Below are positions 46,487 through 58,700 of a stretch of DNA of 64,000 nt, piece after piece (position 1 is the stretch's first letter; the number at the start of each line of letters is the position of its first letter). The DNA comes from Cymbidium sinense (Eukaryota; Streptophyta; Magnoliopsida; Asparagales; Orchidaceae): contig CM038216.1 in assembly GCA_021442155.1 (NCBI GenBank), forward strand, positions 151,801,009-151,865,008, in the 5' to 3' direction. Under the pieces are notes generated by a model. That model worked only from the letters and a program-made list of their open reading frames with translations, was not told the DNA's origin and searched no databases. Position numbers and translations under genes: made by a program.

Positions 46487-46761
46487 TAAATTATGGCGAT
46501 AGCATCATCATACATGTGCATTATGTAAATTAATGACATTTAGGGTCCTTTTGTAAATGGAGGTCATCAAAATTAGTTGGAAAATGTTTAATAGCTATAA
46601 AATACTTCTATATATCCTTGATAATTCTTTGCTTGATCAAAATGATATACATAAGACACTTAATTTTTTAAGGAGATTTTTATTTATGGCTTCTTAAAAA
46701 GTTTTGAAAAAAAAAATAGATTTACATTAAAATGTCTATTATTCAAGCATTTAGAGACCTC
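46487..46761. other. Spacer between elements C and D
   Basis: AT-rich, about 275 bp, nothing coding. Confidence 0.55.
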
Positions 46762-47939
46762 TGTGGGATCAGTGCATACACATCTTTTCGATAAAAGGAA
46801 AGAGTTGTTTAAGTGTCGTGATAATTTGGAAGCGGATGAATAGTAGATAAGACCTACCAGATTTCGTTCTCATTTGGTGAGAACTTTTATATCTGGTTCG
46901 GGTTTCTATAAAGCATATAATTACCCTCAATCTTGAGAGAGCACTTTCGATTAAGGCTAGTCAATGAATCGTTAAACAAGCAGTATATAATTGCGGTGAG
47001 TGGAGTTTAGAACTTATGAAATTTATTATTTTAACTTAAAACTTTTGTGGGGAGCGATGGCCTGATCAAGATCCCATGGTTAGTCATCCGGTCGATCCAC
47101 ACGCTTAGTCAGAGGAGGTAGTCGACCCGACCTGATTGAAGGATCCTTGTCGGCAAGGGTTACGTCGTCCAAGGTGTCCTTGTAGACCTGGGGTGGAGTT
47201 TGTCTAAGGGGACAAATATAAGTCAACCTTAGCTAACATAGGGCTTTTTGCCCAACTAAATACATTTTACATTTCAAATCGAAAGCGTTAACTATCTCGT
47301 AGTAAATAATTTAATGGTGCCATATCGCGAACCACCGGTCGGAGGGTCAGTCGTGCCATTTATGTGGTGCCATATCAGCGGCAAAACCACGCGGAGGACA
47401 GAGCGTCCGCGAGAAGAATATTTGAGTGTGAAAGTAATTATGTATTTAATTTGACATTAACTCTTTGTGAGCAAAAGTTTTCTTAATTTGTCAGAAGACA
47501 AACAATTGCGGAGGGGTGGTGATTTTATTTATTTTATTTATTTTTTTTTTTATTTTTTATTTTTAAAGTTAAATAATTTCATTTTTTATTTATATTTTGT
47601 GTATTTCCTTTGAATTTTGATCATTTTATGATTGATTTTAGATTTGAATATATGATCATTTATCATTGAAATTTTAATTATAATTACCCTTCGATCACAG
47701 GGTTAATATCAATTGATAGGCTTGTCTACTGTCCAATTTTTCTGAGGATCTGCAATTCATCATCTCGAAATATAATCCTTCAAAACCTTGTCCCTCTAGT
47801 TTGAACATGAGGATCGGGTTTGGGACTTTTCTTCAGAATTTGAATTTTAGAAGCTATGTTAGTTGGTTCATATCTTGTATTATATGAGAAACTACCGGAT
47901 ATTATTAATTTGAAATTCTTATAATATCACATTTTTAGG

Positions 47940-48410
47940 TTTTGTTAACGGGACGGTCAAGACCAGCAGGATGATATAACTGTTCTTTTGTATTTGACTT
48001 AGTATTTACTCCAACATGCATATGAATATCATTCTTTGAAAATTGCATGGACATTAAGATGTCAATGTTGAAGCTTCGATGTCAAATTTTGATTTTGAGT
48101 TTTATTAACGGACGGTCAGAGCAAGGGAAGTATGTAGCATCTCTTTATAGTTGACTTGATTGTATCAAGCATGAGTTTTGATATGGGATTTTAGGTTTTG
48201 TTAAGGACGGTCAAGACCAAAGCAAAGATGTAGTATATGTTCTATTTGTCTTACTTGCATATGTCACAATGTTTGGACATTCAACATCATCTGATATGTT
48301 CTTTTAAAATGTTGTATGGACATTGAATGTAGTTGAAATATAAGTGCAATTTGCAAGTTTGGATTTCAATATGACATTTTTTGGGTTTATTAACCGGACG
48401 GTCAGAGCAG
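47940..48410. repeat. Repeats around a GGACGGTCA core in the LTR of element D
   Basis: GTTAACGGGACGGTCAAGACC and close variants recur near 47951, 48109, 48205 and 48396, each followed by TAGTAT/TTGACTT and CATGGACATT-like text. The right LTR shows the same at 63783-63800. Confidence 0.8.
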
Positions 48411-48484
48411 GAAGATATAGTATCATTCTTTATTTTTATCTAACTTATGTCCTTTATGTACAAAATCGGCAAGCATAAAGGGGT

Positions 48485-48740
48485 GAAAATAATTGATTTA
48501 GAGGCCCTATGATCATAAGTAAAGTAATGGGCCTAAAATGGGGCAATTTGATTTAGGCTAATAGCCCTCTCTTTTATGTTACATGTCAACATAAAGGCTG
48601 AAAATAATTGATTTAGAGGATAAGTAAAGTAATGGCCCAAATGGGAACTTGATTTGATTTGTAATAGCCTCTCTTTATACAAATCAGAAGTATAAATGAA
48701 ACAATAATTGCTTTGGAGGCCCATATGATATCTAGCCATT
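48485..48740. repeat. Tandem repeat (about 110 bp) in the LTR of element D
   Basis: Three units starting AAAATAATTGATTTAGAGG near 48487 and 48601 and AACAATAATTGCTTTGGAGG near 48700, each with TAATAGCC(C)TCTCTTTAT-like text. Confidence 0.8.
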
Positions 48741-49059
48741 TATTTCTCTTGAAAAGGGAAGGGAATAAAAAAAATATGAGTAGTTTCATATTTCATTTAA
48801 AAGAGGCAAGTGGATTAATTAAAATCCACCTCCCTCATCAAGCTCATGGCAAGTGGGGGAACACAATCTCATTAAATTTATTAAAGAGGGTAAGACTTTA
48901 CTTTCCTTTTCAAAGAGATAAGGATGCCTGAGGCATGCCACATGTCCATGCATGTGCATGCAACATGACAAGTGGCATCACCTTAAATAGTTCCCTTGCA
49001 TGCAATTTATGACAGTATGTCGATTCCATAGAGTAGATGGCAAAGGAAAGGGCGAAAAC

Positions 49060-49068
49060 TATAAATAG
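49060..49068 (+). promoter_or_regulatory. TATA box on the plus strand within the LTR of element D
   Basis: ACTATAAATAGGAGGGG, followed within 80 bp by a pyrimidine-rich, ACAAAGTACCC-type leader. The direction is opposite to gag-pol of element D. It could be an antisense promoter or a leftover of another inserted repeat. Confidence 0.4.
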
Positions 49069-49439
49069 GAGGGGTTTCCCTTTTACAAAGTACCCATTTC
49101 TATTCTCCTCTTCTCCTTAACCACAAGTTTAAGTTCTTTCAACCTTGAGGAGGATTAAGGTGTGCCACACATCTTGTGAGTTTCTTTTCTAACTCAACAA
49201 TTTTTTTATCTTCTTGATATATGTCAAGTTATATGGTAGATTTAGTTTATCTCATATGTATTTTGCTTCAAGTCTTCTATCTCATTTATGTATGTAAATC
49301 CGCGGTGTGAATGACAAGTAAAGTAGAGGTATGAGTATTCATATATAACCTAAAGAAGCACTTTAAGCCAACATGTGAAAAGCATTTCATCCTTTCTTTT
49401 AATCTTCTTTTTTTTAAGAAAATTTGACCTCCGTCATCC

Positions 49440-50275
49440 CATAGGCTAGGAGACTAGGTCTTCCCACCACGCCAAGAAAGGCGTGTATGGTAGTCGTGGG
49501 CTGACCAATTATTTCCCAGAAAGGCGTGTATGGGTTCTGCGGCTGACATTTCGCTTTTGCGTTGAGCAAAATCATCGCAGATTTCCCAGCGTGGAACAAT
49601 GTGAGCGGGTACTATCCAGTTTCCCGCGCATTGGAACAATGTGAGCGTAACATAACATAGAAAATAATCAAAATTTCGACCTCGGCTCTTTAGTGGGGGT
49701 TCAAGGGCACCTTTCATGTCAAGAGAAGACATGTATGGTGTATGTCGTGAGACACCATGGCGAAAATAGCATAACATTTCCTACCATGTTGGACATGGTA
49801 GTATATATCATAAATTTAAAGCTCTCATTTGTATAAATAAAGGAAGGCACTGCATAAACATTTGATTAGACATCAAAATTTACAATGACCTCCGTCTTCC
49901 CCACAAGTGGGGTTGCCATGAAGATTGGGCTGCCACCATGTCGAAAGACATGTATGGGTGTATGTCGTGAGACAAGAGAAATTTTGATAGCATAGCATTT
50001 CCCACCATATTGGAAAACATGGTGAGTATATATCAATTTAAAGCTCTCATTTGCATATAAATAAAAGGAAAGGCATAAACATTTGATTAGGGCATCAAAA
50101 TTTACAAGCGACCTCGCTCTTCCCATGAGTGGGGTTGCCATGAAGGCTGGGCACGCCCACCATATCGAAAGACATGTATGGGTGTATGTGAGACCGTGAC
50201 GAAAAACGATAGCGTAGCATTTCCCTACCATGTTGGAGAACATGGTAGATATATCATAAATTTAAAGCTTCATAT
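49440..50275. repeat. Tandem repeats (about 210-225 bp) in the LTR of element D
   Basis: Units begin near 49679, 49887 and 50110 with GACCTC, and share GACATGTATGG(G)TGTATGT, ATAGCATA(A/G)CATTTCC, TTTAAAGCTCTCATTTG and CATAAACATTTGATTAG. A related but shorter GGCGTGTATGG unit precedes them at 49470-49560. Confidence 0.85.
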
Positions 50276-52606
50276 CTATAAACATGTTTGCATATATGTA
50301 AACAAAAGACATTTAATGAGCATTCTTTTCATCAATTTTCGAATTTTGCATTTGAACATTCAATAAAAGTAACATAAACTTTAAATCACATGTAAACACA
50401 CCTTCCATTCTTCTCATTTTGAATATAAAGAGAACATATCTTTCTTAAAGCCACAGTAACATGTGATTAAAGGTCAAGAGATATGCATATATTTCATCTT
50501 TTCTGAGATAATCATAAAGAAAATTTTGCATATCCTACATCTTCAATTCTCAACATTTTCATATGTATGCAAGATAAAGATGCAATAGAAAGGAAATCCA
50601 TATAAATCATACTTCGTCCCAAAATAAACTTGCTTTCTTTTCATTTCTCATAATTCAAGAGCAAGAAAAAGGCATAGAACAATGTATCTTGCATGATTCA
50701 ACCTCAAATACTCATGGACAGCAAACATATAATTATTTTAATGCAAGATAGAGACATGACAATTGCTTTTGAGTAAAGTATGAACAAGCACTAGGCAAGA
50801 TGTAACTTTAATGAAACTAAGCACCAAAATGAAAGCTTTAAACTTGCAAAGCCACATTTGATTGTATTTCAAAGGCTAATTAACATAGTGATCACAAAAG
50901 AAAACAAGCACAAAGTCAATCAACCAAGCTAATTAATTTCTCCTTAGATAAGAAAGTTTAGCAAGCCTCATACCCATCAAATAACATAATGATTGACTTC
51001 CCTTAGATAGAAATATTTTAGCATGTATATCGTTAGAAACAAATCATTTGATTTCCCTCTAATAAAATATTTTCGACATGCTTTTAGTAAGCCGAAATGA
51101 TTGATTCTCCCTTTGCAAACACAACATTTCAACAAATAACACACTTCAAATAACAAATTAATTATTTCCCCCCTCTCGTAGAAATGATTTCAGCATCACA
51201 TTTGGGAAAATCGATTTGGTTTCCTTTAGTATAATCAATTTTCAGCAAAAAATAACATCATAACTATCCTAAAGATAGCATGCAACACATATTGGGCCAT
51301 ACATCATCCCAAAGCAATTTTAGTAGGCTAAGCATCACATAATCAGTGGATAAAGACAATAAGAAATGAGATTTGGGCCATACATCATCCAAATCCTAAA
51401 GAAACTCTTAGCATACTCGAGCATAAGATATAGCATATTTAGCAAAACCCTAATTTCAAAGAAGCTTAAATGCATAAAACAAGCTTAGGGTTAGGGAGAA
51501 ACAACCTAGAACTTTCGGTTGCAAGGGAAAGGGGCGAGGAACCTCGATTTCAGCCTCACCTGTCCGGATGAATGGTCGAGCTTTGATTTCAAACTTCTGC
51601 GTCGGGAAGGGAAATCAGCGAGAAGGGGAAGAGAGAGGAAAGCAAGAGTTCTTTCGTCGGAGGAGGGCGCCGTGTGCCGTGCCAGATCGGAGAAGCGAGG
51701 AGAAGAATAAGAAATGTCAGAGGCTAGAAGATCGCCTGAAAGAGGAGACGAAAAGCGATCATAAGAGGATCATGAAGTATGTCGTGAAACTTTTGAGCGA
51801 GAAGAGTCGTGAAACCAGAGAGAAGGAGCGAAAGCAGAAGAGAGGAGCTTCGTCGAGGTGAGCATCAGCGGCAAGAGTCGAGAGGAATCTTAGAAATCAG
51901 GGAGAGCCGTGAAAGTAGAGGAAAAGGCGAGAGGAAAAAAAAAAATCTGAAATTAGTCAACGCCCCTCGTTTTAGAGCGAACTCGATTAGTCGAGGAAGC
52001 GGATTAGGTAGGGAATTAAAGTCGATTAAGAGATTTAAGAGGGATTTAAGGGGTAATTAGCGGATTAAGCCGCTGTTAGTCGTTTTAATTGCGATTTTAT
52101 TACTTTTGACAAACCCTAGCAATATGGGTGTCAATTTAAGTTGTTTCAGTTATGCGAGCATAGCAGTGCGATCAATTTCGTGATGGAGGCATTGGACAAT
52201 GTCGACGGCGATCGTAGAGAAATTAGATTTAAATTATGCGACGTCGCATTCGAATTGATCGACGCTCGCGCACACTTTGCCGATTCGATCGCGAAAGGCG
52301 TCGTTTGATAGGTCTCGACGTTTCGGCGATGACGGCGCGATCAATTTCGCGAACGGAGGTCGTTTAGACGTCGTCGAGGCTTCGACTTGATATCGCATAA
52401 TTTTATTAAAAATTTGATTTTAATTATTTGATTGATCCTTAATTGATTTGATACTTTCTCATTTAATTAAATTTGATGCTTTTCGGCGCATTATGAAGTC
52501 GAATTTTCAAATCGAATCGAATTTAATTGATTTCGATCGCAATTATGGGATTTTAATTTCCCCCATATTTATTTAATTTCAAGTGGCACATAGTTGTAGG
52601 TCAACA

Positions 52607-52622
52607 AATGCCCCCCAACAAA
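52607..52622 (-). promoter_or_regulatory. Polypurine tract of element D
   Basis: Minus strand TTGTTGGGGGGCATT immediately before the 3' LTR start (TGTTGACC). Expected plus-strand primer of reverse transcription. Confidence 0.7.
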
Positions 52623-54440
52623 CATGGTGTGCGCGGCGGACGTGTTTGTTGTACATGATGACACTTGCGGATCTCCAAGAGATTTGCTTGGATGTCACGC
52701 TTAAGTTGTAATTTCAACAACTTTTGATAATACCTGATCGTTGCCCTCTGATAGAAGTGAGTATAACTCTCAGGTTGGACAAGCATTTGCATTTCATCGG
52801 TTCAGCTACAATAGCTTGTTGAACTGGTATTTGTTGTCGTTAGTCCAATGCTTTGTGCTTGATGGACTAGATGAAGGAGATGATTTGACTTGTCATCATC
52901 AACTTGTCAAGAGAATTTGATGCATCTTCAACCCTATGCTTTCTGCTTTGGCGGACTTGTTGAAGACTTCTTCTGAAACTTGAAATTTGTATTTTCCTCC
53001 TGTTCTGGCTTCGTGCCTTGGCGGACTTGATGGAGTCGGTGAGATGAGAATGTCTTGATCCTTATTGAAGATTTCATCTCAAATTTGGGATTTGTATTTT
53101 CCTCCTGCCCGCTTTGTGCCTTGGACTTGATGGAGTTGATGAGATGAGAATGTCTTCGTCCCTGCTTTGTGCTTTGACCTGTTGAAGATTTCATCTCGAG
53201 GATTCGTATCTTGTACCTCCTTTTATCCTGGCTTCATGCCTTGACGGATTTGATGGAGTAAAATCCTGAATTATCCTGGAGATTTGTCAGGTGATACGAA
53301 ATTACCTTCTGCCCTAGCTTTCTGCTTTTGCGGGCTTGTAGAAGGATAAATGTCACACAAACTTGTGAGCTTGTGTTAATCAATGGCAAAGAGTCATCAC
53401 CTGCACATGTAATGAACATTCGATGACAAAACTCCCTTAGTTCGGCATTTAGCCTTGTACCTAACATTGGGATAGCTTCTTCGTCCGCTTTTGCTTTATT
53501 GGACTTTGAAGAAGAATTTCCTTCCTGCTTTCCGCTTTGATAGACTTATCAAGGAGTTGAGATTTTACATTGTATTTGATTCCAAACTGGCTGCCTTCTC
53601 AGTAAGGATATCTTTGTTGTAGAATTTTGAGAAATGACCTACCACCAATAGTGATAATTTCGCCACTTTAAACTCACCAAGTTGGAGAGATTTGGGAATT
53701 TGGATGCTCTTGTCTTTGAACTAACGGTAGAGGATCCCTTACTACGCATGTTGAGTAAGCGATCCACTCTACCGATTTTGGCGGTTGAGTCCACTTATAC
53801 ACCTACTTGAGTTGTGACTTGAAATTGATGAAGGATTTTATCCTGCTAACGAGATGGGGTCTCTGCCGCCTTCGGTTGAGTAAGCTGCCGCTGACTCGAC
53901 GTAAGCGTTGCCGACCTTATACACCAACTCGAGCCTTTAGATTTGATGTGGGATGATAAATATATCCAACTTGGTTTGTCAAGTTTGCAGACTTGGAAGT
54001 TTTCTTCGAAGACTTTTAAATAAATTTGAATACATAATTTGGAGTATGCATGATCTGATACACGATGTCAACCCAAAGAGAAAGAATGCCTTAGAGTCAT
54101 ACTTTACTATAAAATTTTAAAATGCCCCTGCCTAACAGATTTTATTTTATTTTGAAAATGCATTCTTGTGTTACAAGAGAATTTCCAATGAAAACTTGAG
54201 CATTTGAATACATAATTTTGAGTATGTATGTAGGGATCTCGGCACTAGGCACGATGTCAACCCAAAGAGAAAGAAAGGCCCCCCCTGTCTTATCAGGAAC
54301 GCCCAATACTTTACTATAAAACTTTAAAATGCCCCTGCCTAAGTGGATTTTATTTTATTTGAAATGCATTTACAAGAGAATTTCCAATGAAAATTTTCAT
54401 AAGTGTTTGACAATAAGGATTTTCAAATGCGGATTTGTCC
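52623..54440 (-). other. 3' non-coding region of element D with tandem repeats
   Basis: Between integrase and the polypurine tract. It holds repeated TGGCTTCGTGCCTTGGCGGA/CTTGATGGAG units at irregular spacing (52800-53260), a TTGAGTAAGC-containing pair (53740-53900) and a clear two-unit repeat at 54021-54405. The small open frames here have no domains. Confidence 0.65.
54021..54405. repeat. Two-unit direct repeat of about 190 bp in element D
   Basis: Both units contain GAATACATAATTT(T)GGAGTATG, GATGTCAACCCAAAGAGAAA, CTTTAAAATGCCCCTGCCTAA (as ATTTTAAAATGCCCC in the first) and ACAAGAGAATTTCCAATGAA. Second copy starts near 54207. Confidence 0.88.
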
Positions 54441-54450
54441 AATCACACTT

Positions 54451-55800
54451 TCATGTGTAATATTTCTTTAAATGCCGATCACATTGATCTCTTTCACCTT
54501 GAAGTCCACGACAGTTCTCCTCGATATACCTTTTCGATAACAAAAGGTCCTTCCCAATTAGGTTCAAATTTACCACCAAGGATGAGGGATGATTGGTCTT
54601 CTCACTGTGACCAATTCTCCTTCCCGAAAAGCTCGATGCATCAGATGATCGAATGCTCGGACATTCTCGCCCCATACTTCTAGATTTTGTCGAGCTTGAG
54701 CCCGACCTGCCAAGCTCTTCCATCCAGACGAGCATTCTCATCTTGGGTAAGATTTGTTGAATGGCTACTCAGAGCAAAGGTAGTTCAACTTCGAGTGGCA
54801 AAACTGCTTCAGCCCCAAACACCAAGGTAAGTGACTTTGTAGGAGTTTTATAAGTGGTACCAGAAGCCCATAACGCCCACAAGTATGCCACTCCCCTTTA
54901 TTTCTTGTGAGAATTTTTCTAAGCAATTTGACTAGTGTTTTATTAAATGCTCAAGCCATTTGCTCTCGGATTATAAATTGACAAATATCGCCAATCAATC
55001 TTATGCCGATCAACAAATTTATAAACTTTAGCTTTTGAAGGTAACTATTGTTCTGAAATGATTCGTGGTACACCAAATCTATAAACAATATTGTGAGTAA
55101 AGAAGTTGGTCACTTGTTCACCAGAACTTCTTTAAATGTGCCTTCACACTTGGAGAAATAATCGTCGCTAAGATGAAGGACCACCGATGATGATGATCGA
55201 GTCCAATTACATCCGTCTCGCCTCAAACGCCAAGATGCTATCATGCAACGGATTGATTTGAGGTCGATGAATTATGTTACCATGGACCGCATTCATGGCA
55301 TCTTTCATGATTGATACAATCTTTACCATACGGCCAATAAGTATCCAATTCTTTTAATTTTGAAAGCCATTTTAGATTGTGTGCACCACAAAGTCCTTGA
55401 TGGATTTCAACGATTACTTTGTTGGCTTCTTCTATTCCCAAACATCGCAGCCACATCTGCTCAAGGATCTACGAGTATATTGCCAACATAAGCATATAGC
55501 CTTTTCTCAAGTTGCGTATCGACTTATTTTGGCAATTTGTCTTCCTTGAAGTAGTCATCCCGCCTTTCCTTCTCTTCTACTATAAGAATTTCATCATGTG
55601 GTTTTAGCGCTCAGTGTTGGAGGCTTTCTTCTGGTTTGAAGCTTGTCTTGTTGACTTTGAGAAAGTAATTTGTAAGGGAGTGTAAGGAGCATGGTGCACC
55701 TGGCGATTTATGTTTGATGACCCCTCTTCCGGAGGATTTTAAACTTATCGGCTCTAGGACTCGTGCACTAATTAGTATGTAATCGTCGTCATCCATACTG
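54451..55800 (-). pseudogene. Integrase remnant of element D
   Basis: Read right to left: a zinc-binding part (about 55480-55380) with HQGLCGAHNLKWL-like and CHEC text, a core with GLDHHH-like text near 55200 and ISEQ in place of ITDNG near 55050, the segment DRHKIDWRY followed by YNPRANGL (about 55010-54950), and the C-terminal part (54741-54451) with the GKF/NWIGKDLL-like stretch and the ending DRHLKKYYT. This is the usual order of Tat integrases. Stops and small deletions are frequent. Confidence 0.8.
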
Positions 55801-57240
55801 CCATTTCTTTAGCTAAAGCTAAGCTCTTTGCTATTCCAGCTCTGGAGACTCGAGTCATAATGACATTTGTGATTTGCTTCATAAGATCGATAGTTCGTTT
55901 GTGATAGTAGGCCAATTCAAGCTTGTTGATTTTGTAAAGACCCAACACTTGATTAATGACGAGTTGAGAATGCCATAAATTTGCGGGTTCGGACTCCCAT
56001 GGAAATGGCTTCCTCTAAACGCCACCGCTTCATATTACCGTTGTTGTTGGTTTGGGGTTGAGTTAATTTATAAGAATGTCTCGGTTACCACCTCGGTGTG
56101 ATCAAGATGAGGCAGATACCGGCTTGAGCCTTTGGAAGATTTGAGGGTTGAGTGTATCTAATGGAGAAGCTCCATCAAAATACAATTCCACATTTGTTGC
56201 TTTTCTTTTCATATATGTGCATGATTTGCTCATCGGGAAGATCATCGTTAAGCAATGAGTCTGGGTATGGGATGGCAAGAAAATCTGAATTTGCCCCTTC
56301 AGCTTTACGGGGAACATATGTAATATCAAATGTAGCGGAAAAGACGACCCATCGTGCCGGCGACATCAGCGTTGGTCTTGTCATCAAGAACTTCAACGGA
56401 TCGATCCTTGAGATAAGGGTAATTTTATGAGATAACATGTAATGGCGTAGCTTTTGGGCGCAAAATTAGCGTCAAACAATGCTTCTCAATTGGAGAATAA
56501 CTTCAGCTCCTATTAGTCTTATAATAGTATAGAGCATTCTCCTTTCCTTCCTCATTATGTTGCAGTGAAAGCACTAGAGATTCTTCTGTCTTTGCTGTAC
56601 AATATGAGAGGCTTTCCACAGGATTGGGTGCAAGAATGGGTGGATTCAAGATATTTTTGATCTTGTCGAAGGCCTCTTGACATTCTTCGTCCCACTTGAA
56701 AGGAGTATCTTTCTTCATTAATTTTGCAAAGGGTCGACATCTGCCTGACAGATTTGATATAAATCTTCTAATGAATGCGAGATGTCCTGTATGGGGAAGT
56801 TGTGAAGACTCCTTGGAGGCATTTCGACAATCGCTTTGATTTTGTTGGGATCGATTTCAATCCCTCCCACGCACAACATATCCAAGGAACTTTCAGAAGA
56901 CTCCAAAGCGCAGAGGATTCATCTTGAGATCATATTTTACGATTCTTTCAAGACGATCCTTAAATCATCGAGATGATCTTTGCGATCTATACTCTTGACA
57001 GGTCATCAACATAGCACTCTACTTTTGATGAATCAACTTCAAAGATTGATGTCATAGCCCTTTGGTATGTAGCTCCAGCATTCTTCAAGCCGAAGGGCAT
57101 GACTAATATATATGCCAATTGGCGTCTGAATGAGGTATGCCTCATCTTGAGCCATCTTGATTTGATTGTAACGGCGATCCATCCATAAATGAGAACAACA
57201 TTGGTTTGAAGTGTTATCCAGCTACGTCTGAAGCGGAAAG
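55801..57240 (-). pseudogene. Reverse transcriptase and RNase H remnant of element D
   Basis: Reverse transcriptase fingers and palm at 57244-56987: AYILVMPFGLKNAGATYQRA and the catalytic CYVDD near 57010. The thumb and connection continue with GIEIDPNKIKAIVEMPP (56880-56820). RNase H starts with PFKWDEECQEAFDKIK (56703-56655) and ends with ITYVPRKA and PDEQIMHIYEK (56440-56175). Then LYFDGAS (about 56180-56160) opens a second RNase H, as in Tat elements. At least six frame changes are needed to follow it. Confidence 0.85.
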
Positions 57241-58700
57241 TCATCCTTTGGACATGCTTTGTTTAAATCCACGAAGTCGTCTGAATCTGATCGACCATTC
57301 TTCTTTTCACGGGGACAATATTAGCTATCCGGTCGTATTTTTCTTCTCGAATAAAACCGGCTTCAATGAGCTTCTTGGTTTACGCAATTACACGTTCTTC
57401 AACCTCAATCTCATTCGCTGAGGCTTGCTTGGTATAATCGGCTTGTTGTGAACCGTATATCGGGGATAAGCACGGCATTTCAGCATATGTCGAGCAAGCA
57501 ATCCACAATTCCGAGCAAGGTTTTAATTCTTCCACTTTATCTTGAGTAGAGCGATGAGCGTTGGGGGGATCCTCCTCAGTTCCCAAATTAACTTCTTTAA
57601 GTTCATCCATAGTAGCTGCCTCCCCACCATCTTCAAGCTCTTCAGGCGCCGGTCTGGCTTCTACTTCTTCATTACTCGTGAGACTAACGTTAAAAATGAC
57701 ATTCTCATCTTCATCATCACTCTCAACTTCAATTCCTGTTACAACGTAACAGGTATATCCTTGTGGACCGTTGTCTTGGATAAAACCAAGGCCTTTAGTA
57801 GTGTGTTTATTTCTCTTACCAATGGTTTGAGAACCTTTTGGGTACCACATCATTTCAAAGAGCTTAGTCCTTTGCTTACTCGCTCCAGCCTGGACCCCAT
57901 GTTTACGGATTTTGCATCTTTGGAGAGTAATATTTTGGCATCCTTATGGGCATAGCTTCTTCTTCTTGGATGCATTACCCAATCGGGATCTTCTTCTTGA
58001 CACCCTCGGTTTATAAAAGCAGGCTTCACGGCGTGCTTTCCGGAGAGGAGGTACATAGAAGGTCACCAATTCTCGACTTTATGAGTTTCTCGAGGGTGAT
58101 TTCTTTTAAAATGTTGGGGAGGAACGGGGAGTGACTACAGTGTATTCTCTGTTATGGATCTATGATTGTTTTAAAGGTGCATTGCACCTTACCTTCAAAA
58201 GCATTCAACTCATAATCGAGTCAAATGTTTTTCTTCACGAGCTTTACTCAAGAGTCATGGACCTTGGATTTAAGGAACACATTCATCTTCTTCAAGATCA
58301 CGATGAGGGACGTTGATTTTGGACTGTTTCTTTATATCCCTAGAATATTTGGAACAATCTCCTTTCCTTTATTCATTTTATCTTCTCCTTCTTCTTAACT
58401 TGTTCTTTATGGGTTTTGAAGTAGATGTGATTTGCTAGTTGTTTTGTTAGCTTTGATTCCCTAAGGAAATAACTGCATCTTGATAAATCTTCATTTCATG
58501 CATGCAAAGGTTGCATGTCACCCACAATTTGGCATTCTTCTCCATCCTTTGTATATTTCATACATGCAATGTAGATGGGACAATGCCATACTTATGAAGC
58601 CATGGTCGCACCCGTAAGGCTCAATGAAGTATCTCCATCGATCACATGAAATTTAGCTCGTAGGTCTCCAAATTTAAGAGGAAGGACTAATGACCCGATA
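57241..58700 (-). pseudogene. Pol region upstream of reverse transcriptase, element D
   Basis: The open frame 57853-57380 contains a Glu/Asp-rich linker, VNLGTEEDP and AEMPCLSPIYGS (usual form EMPGLDP), which in this lineage lies just before the reverse transcriptase core. The acidic linker joins protease and reverse transcriptase. In Ogre elements an intron sits near here; no clear intron border was chosen. Confidence 0.65.

Larger units (their letters stand above)
46762..52606 (-). repeat. 3' LTR of element D (about 5.8 kb)
   Basis: The outer 1.4 kb matches 62633-64000. It contains several blocks of tandem repeats (47950-48400, 48487-48730, 49440-50270) and a GC-richer, pyrimidine-rich stretch on the minus strand (51500-52000) that could be the transcribed leader. 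Open frames here (for example 51519-52060) are rich in Arg, Glu and Lys by composition and have no domain. The outer border is the start of similarity to the other LTR, so it may be off by a few bases. Confidence 0.75.

Noticed and set aside
51519..52060. Overlapping plus-strand frames rich in Arg, Glu and Lys
   Set aside because: Compositional artefact of a purine-rich stretch inside the LTR of element D; three frames show similar content.
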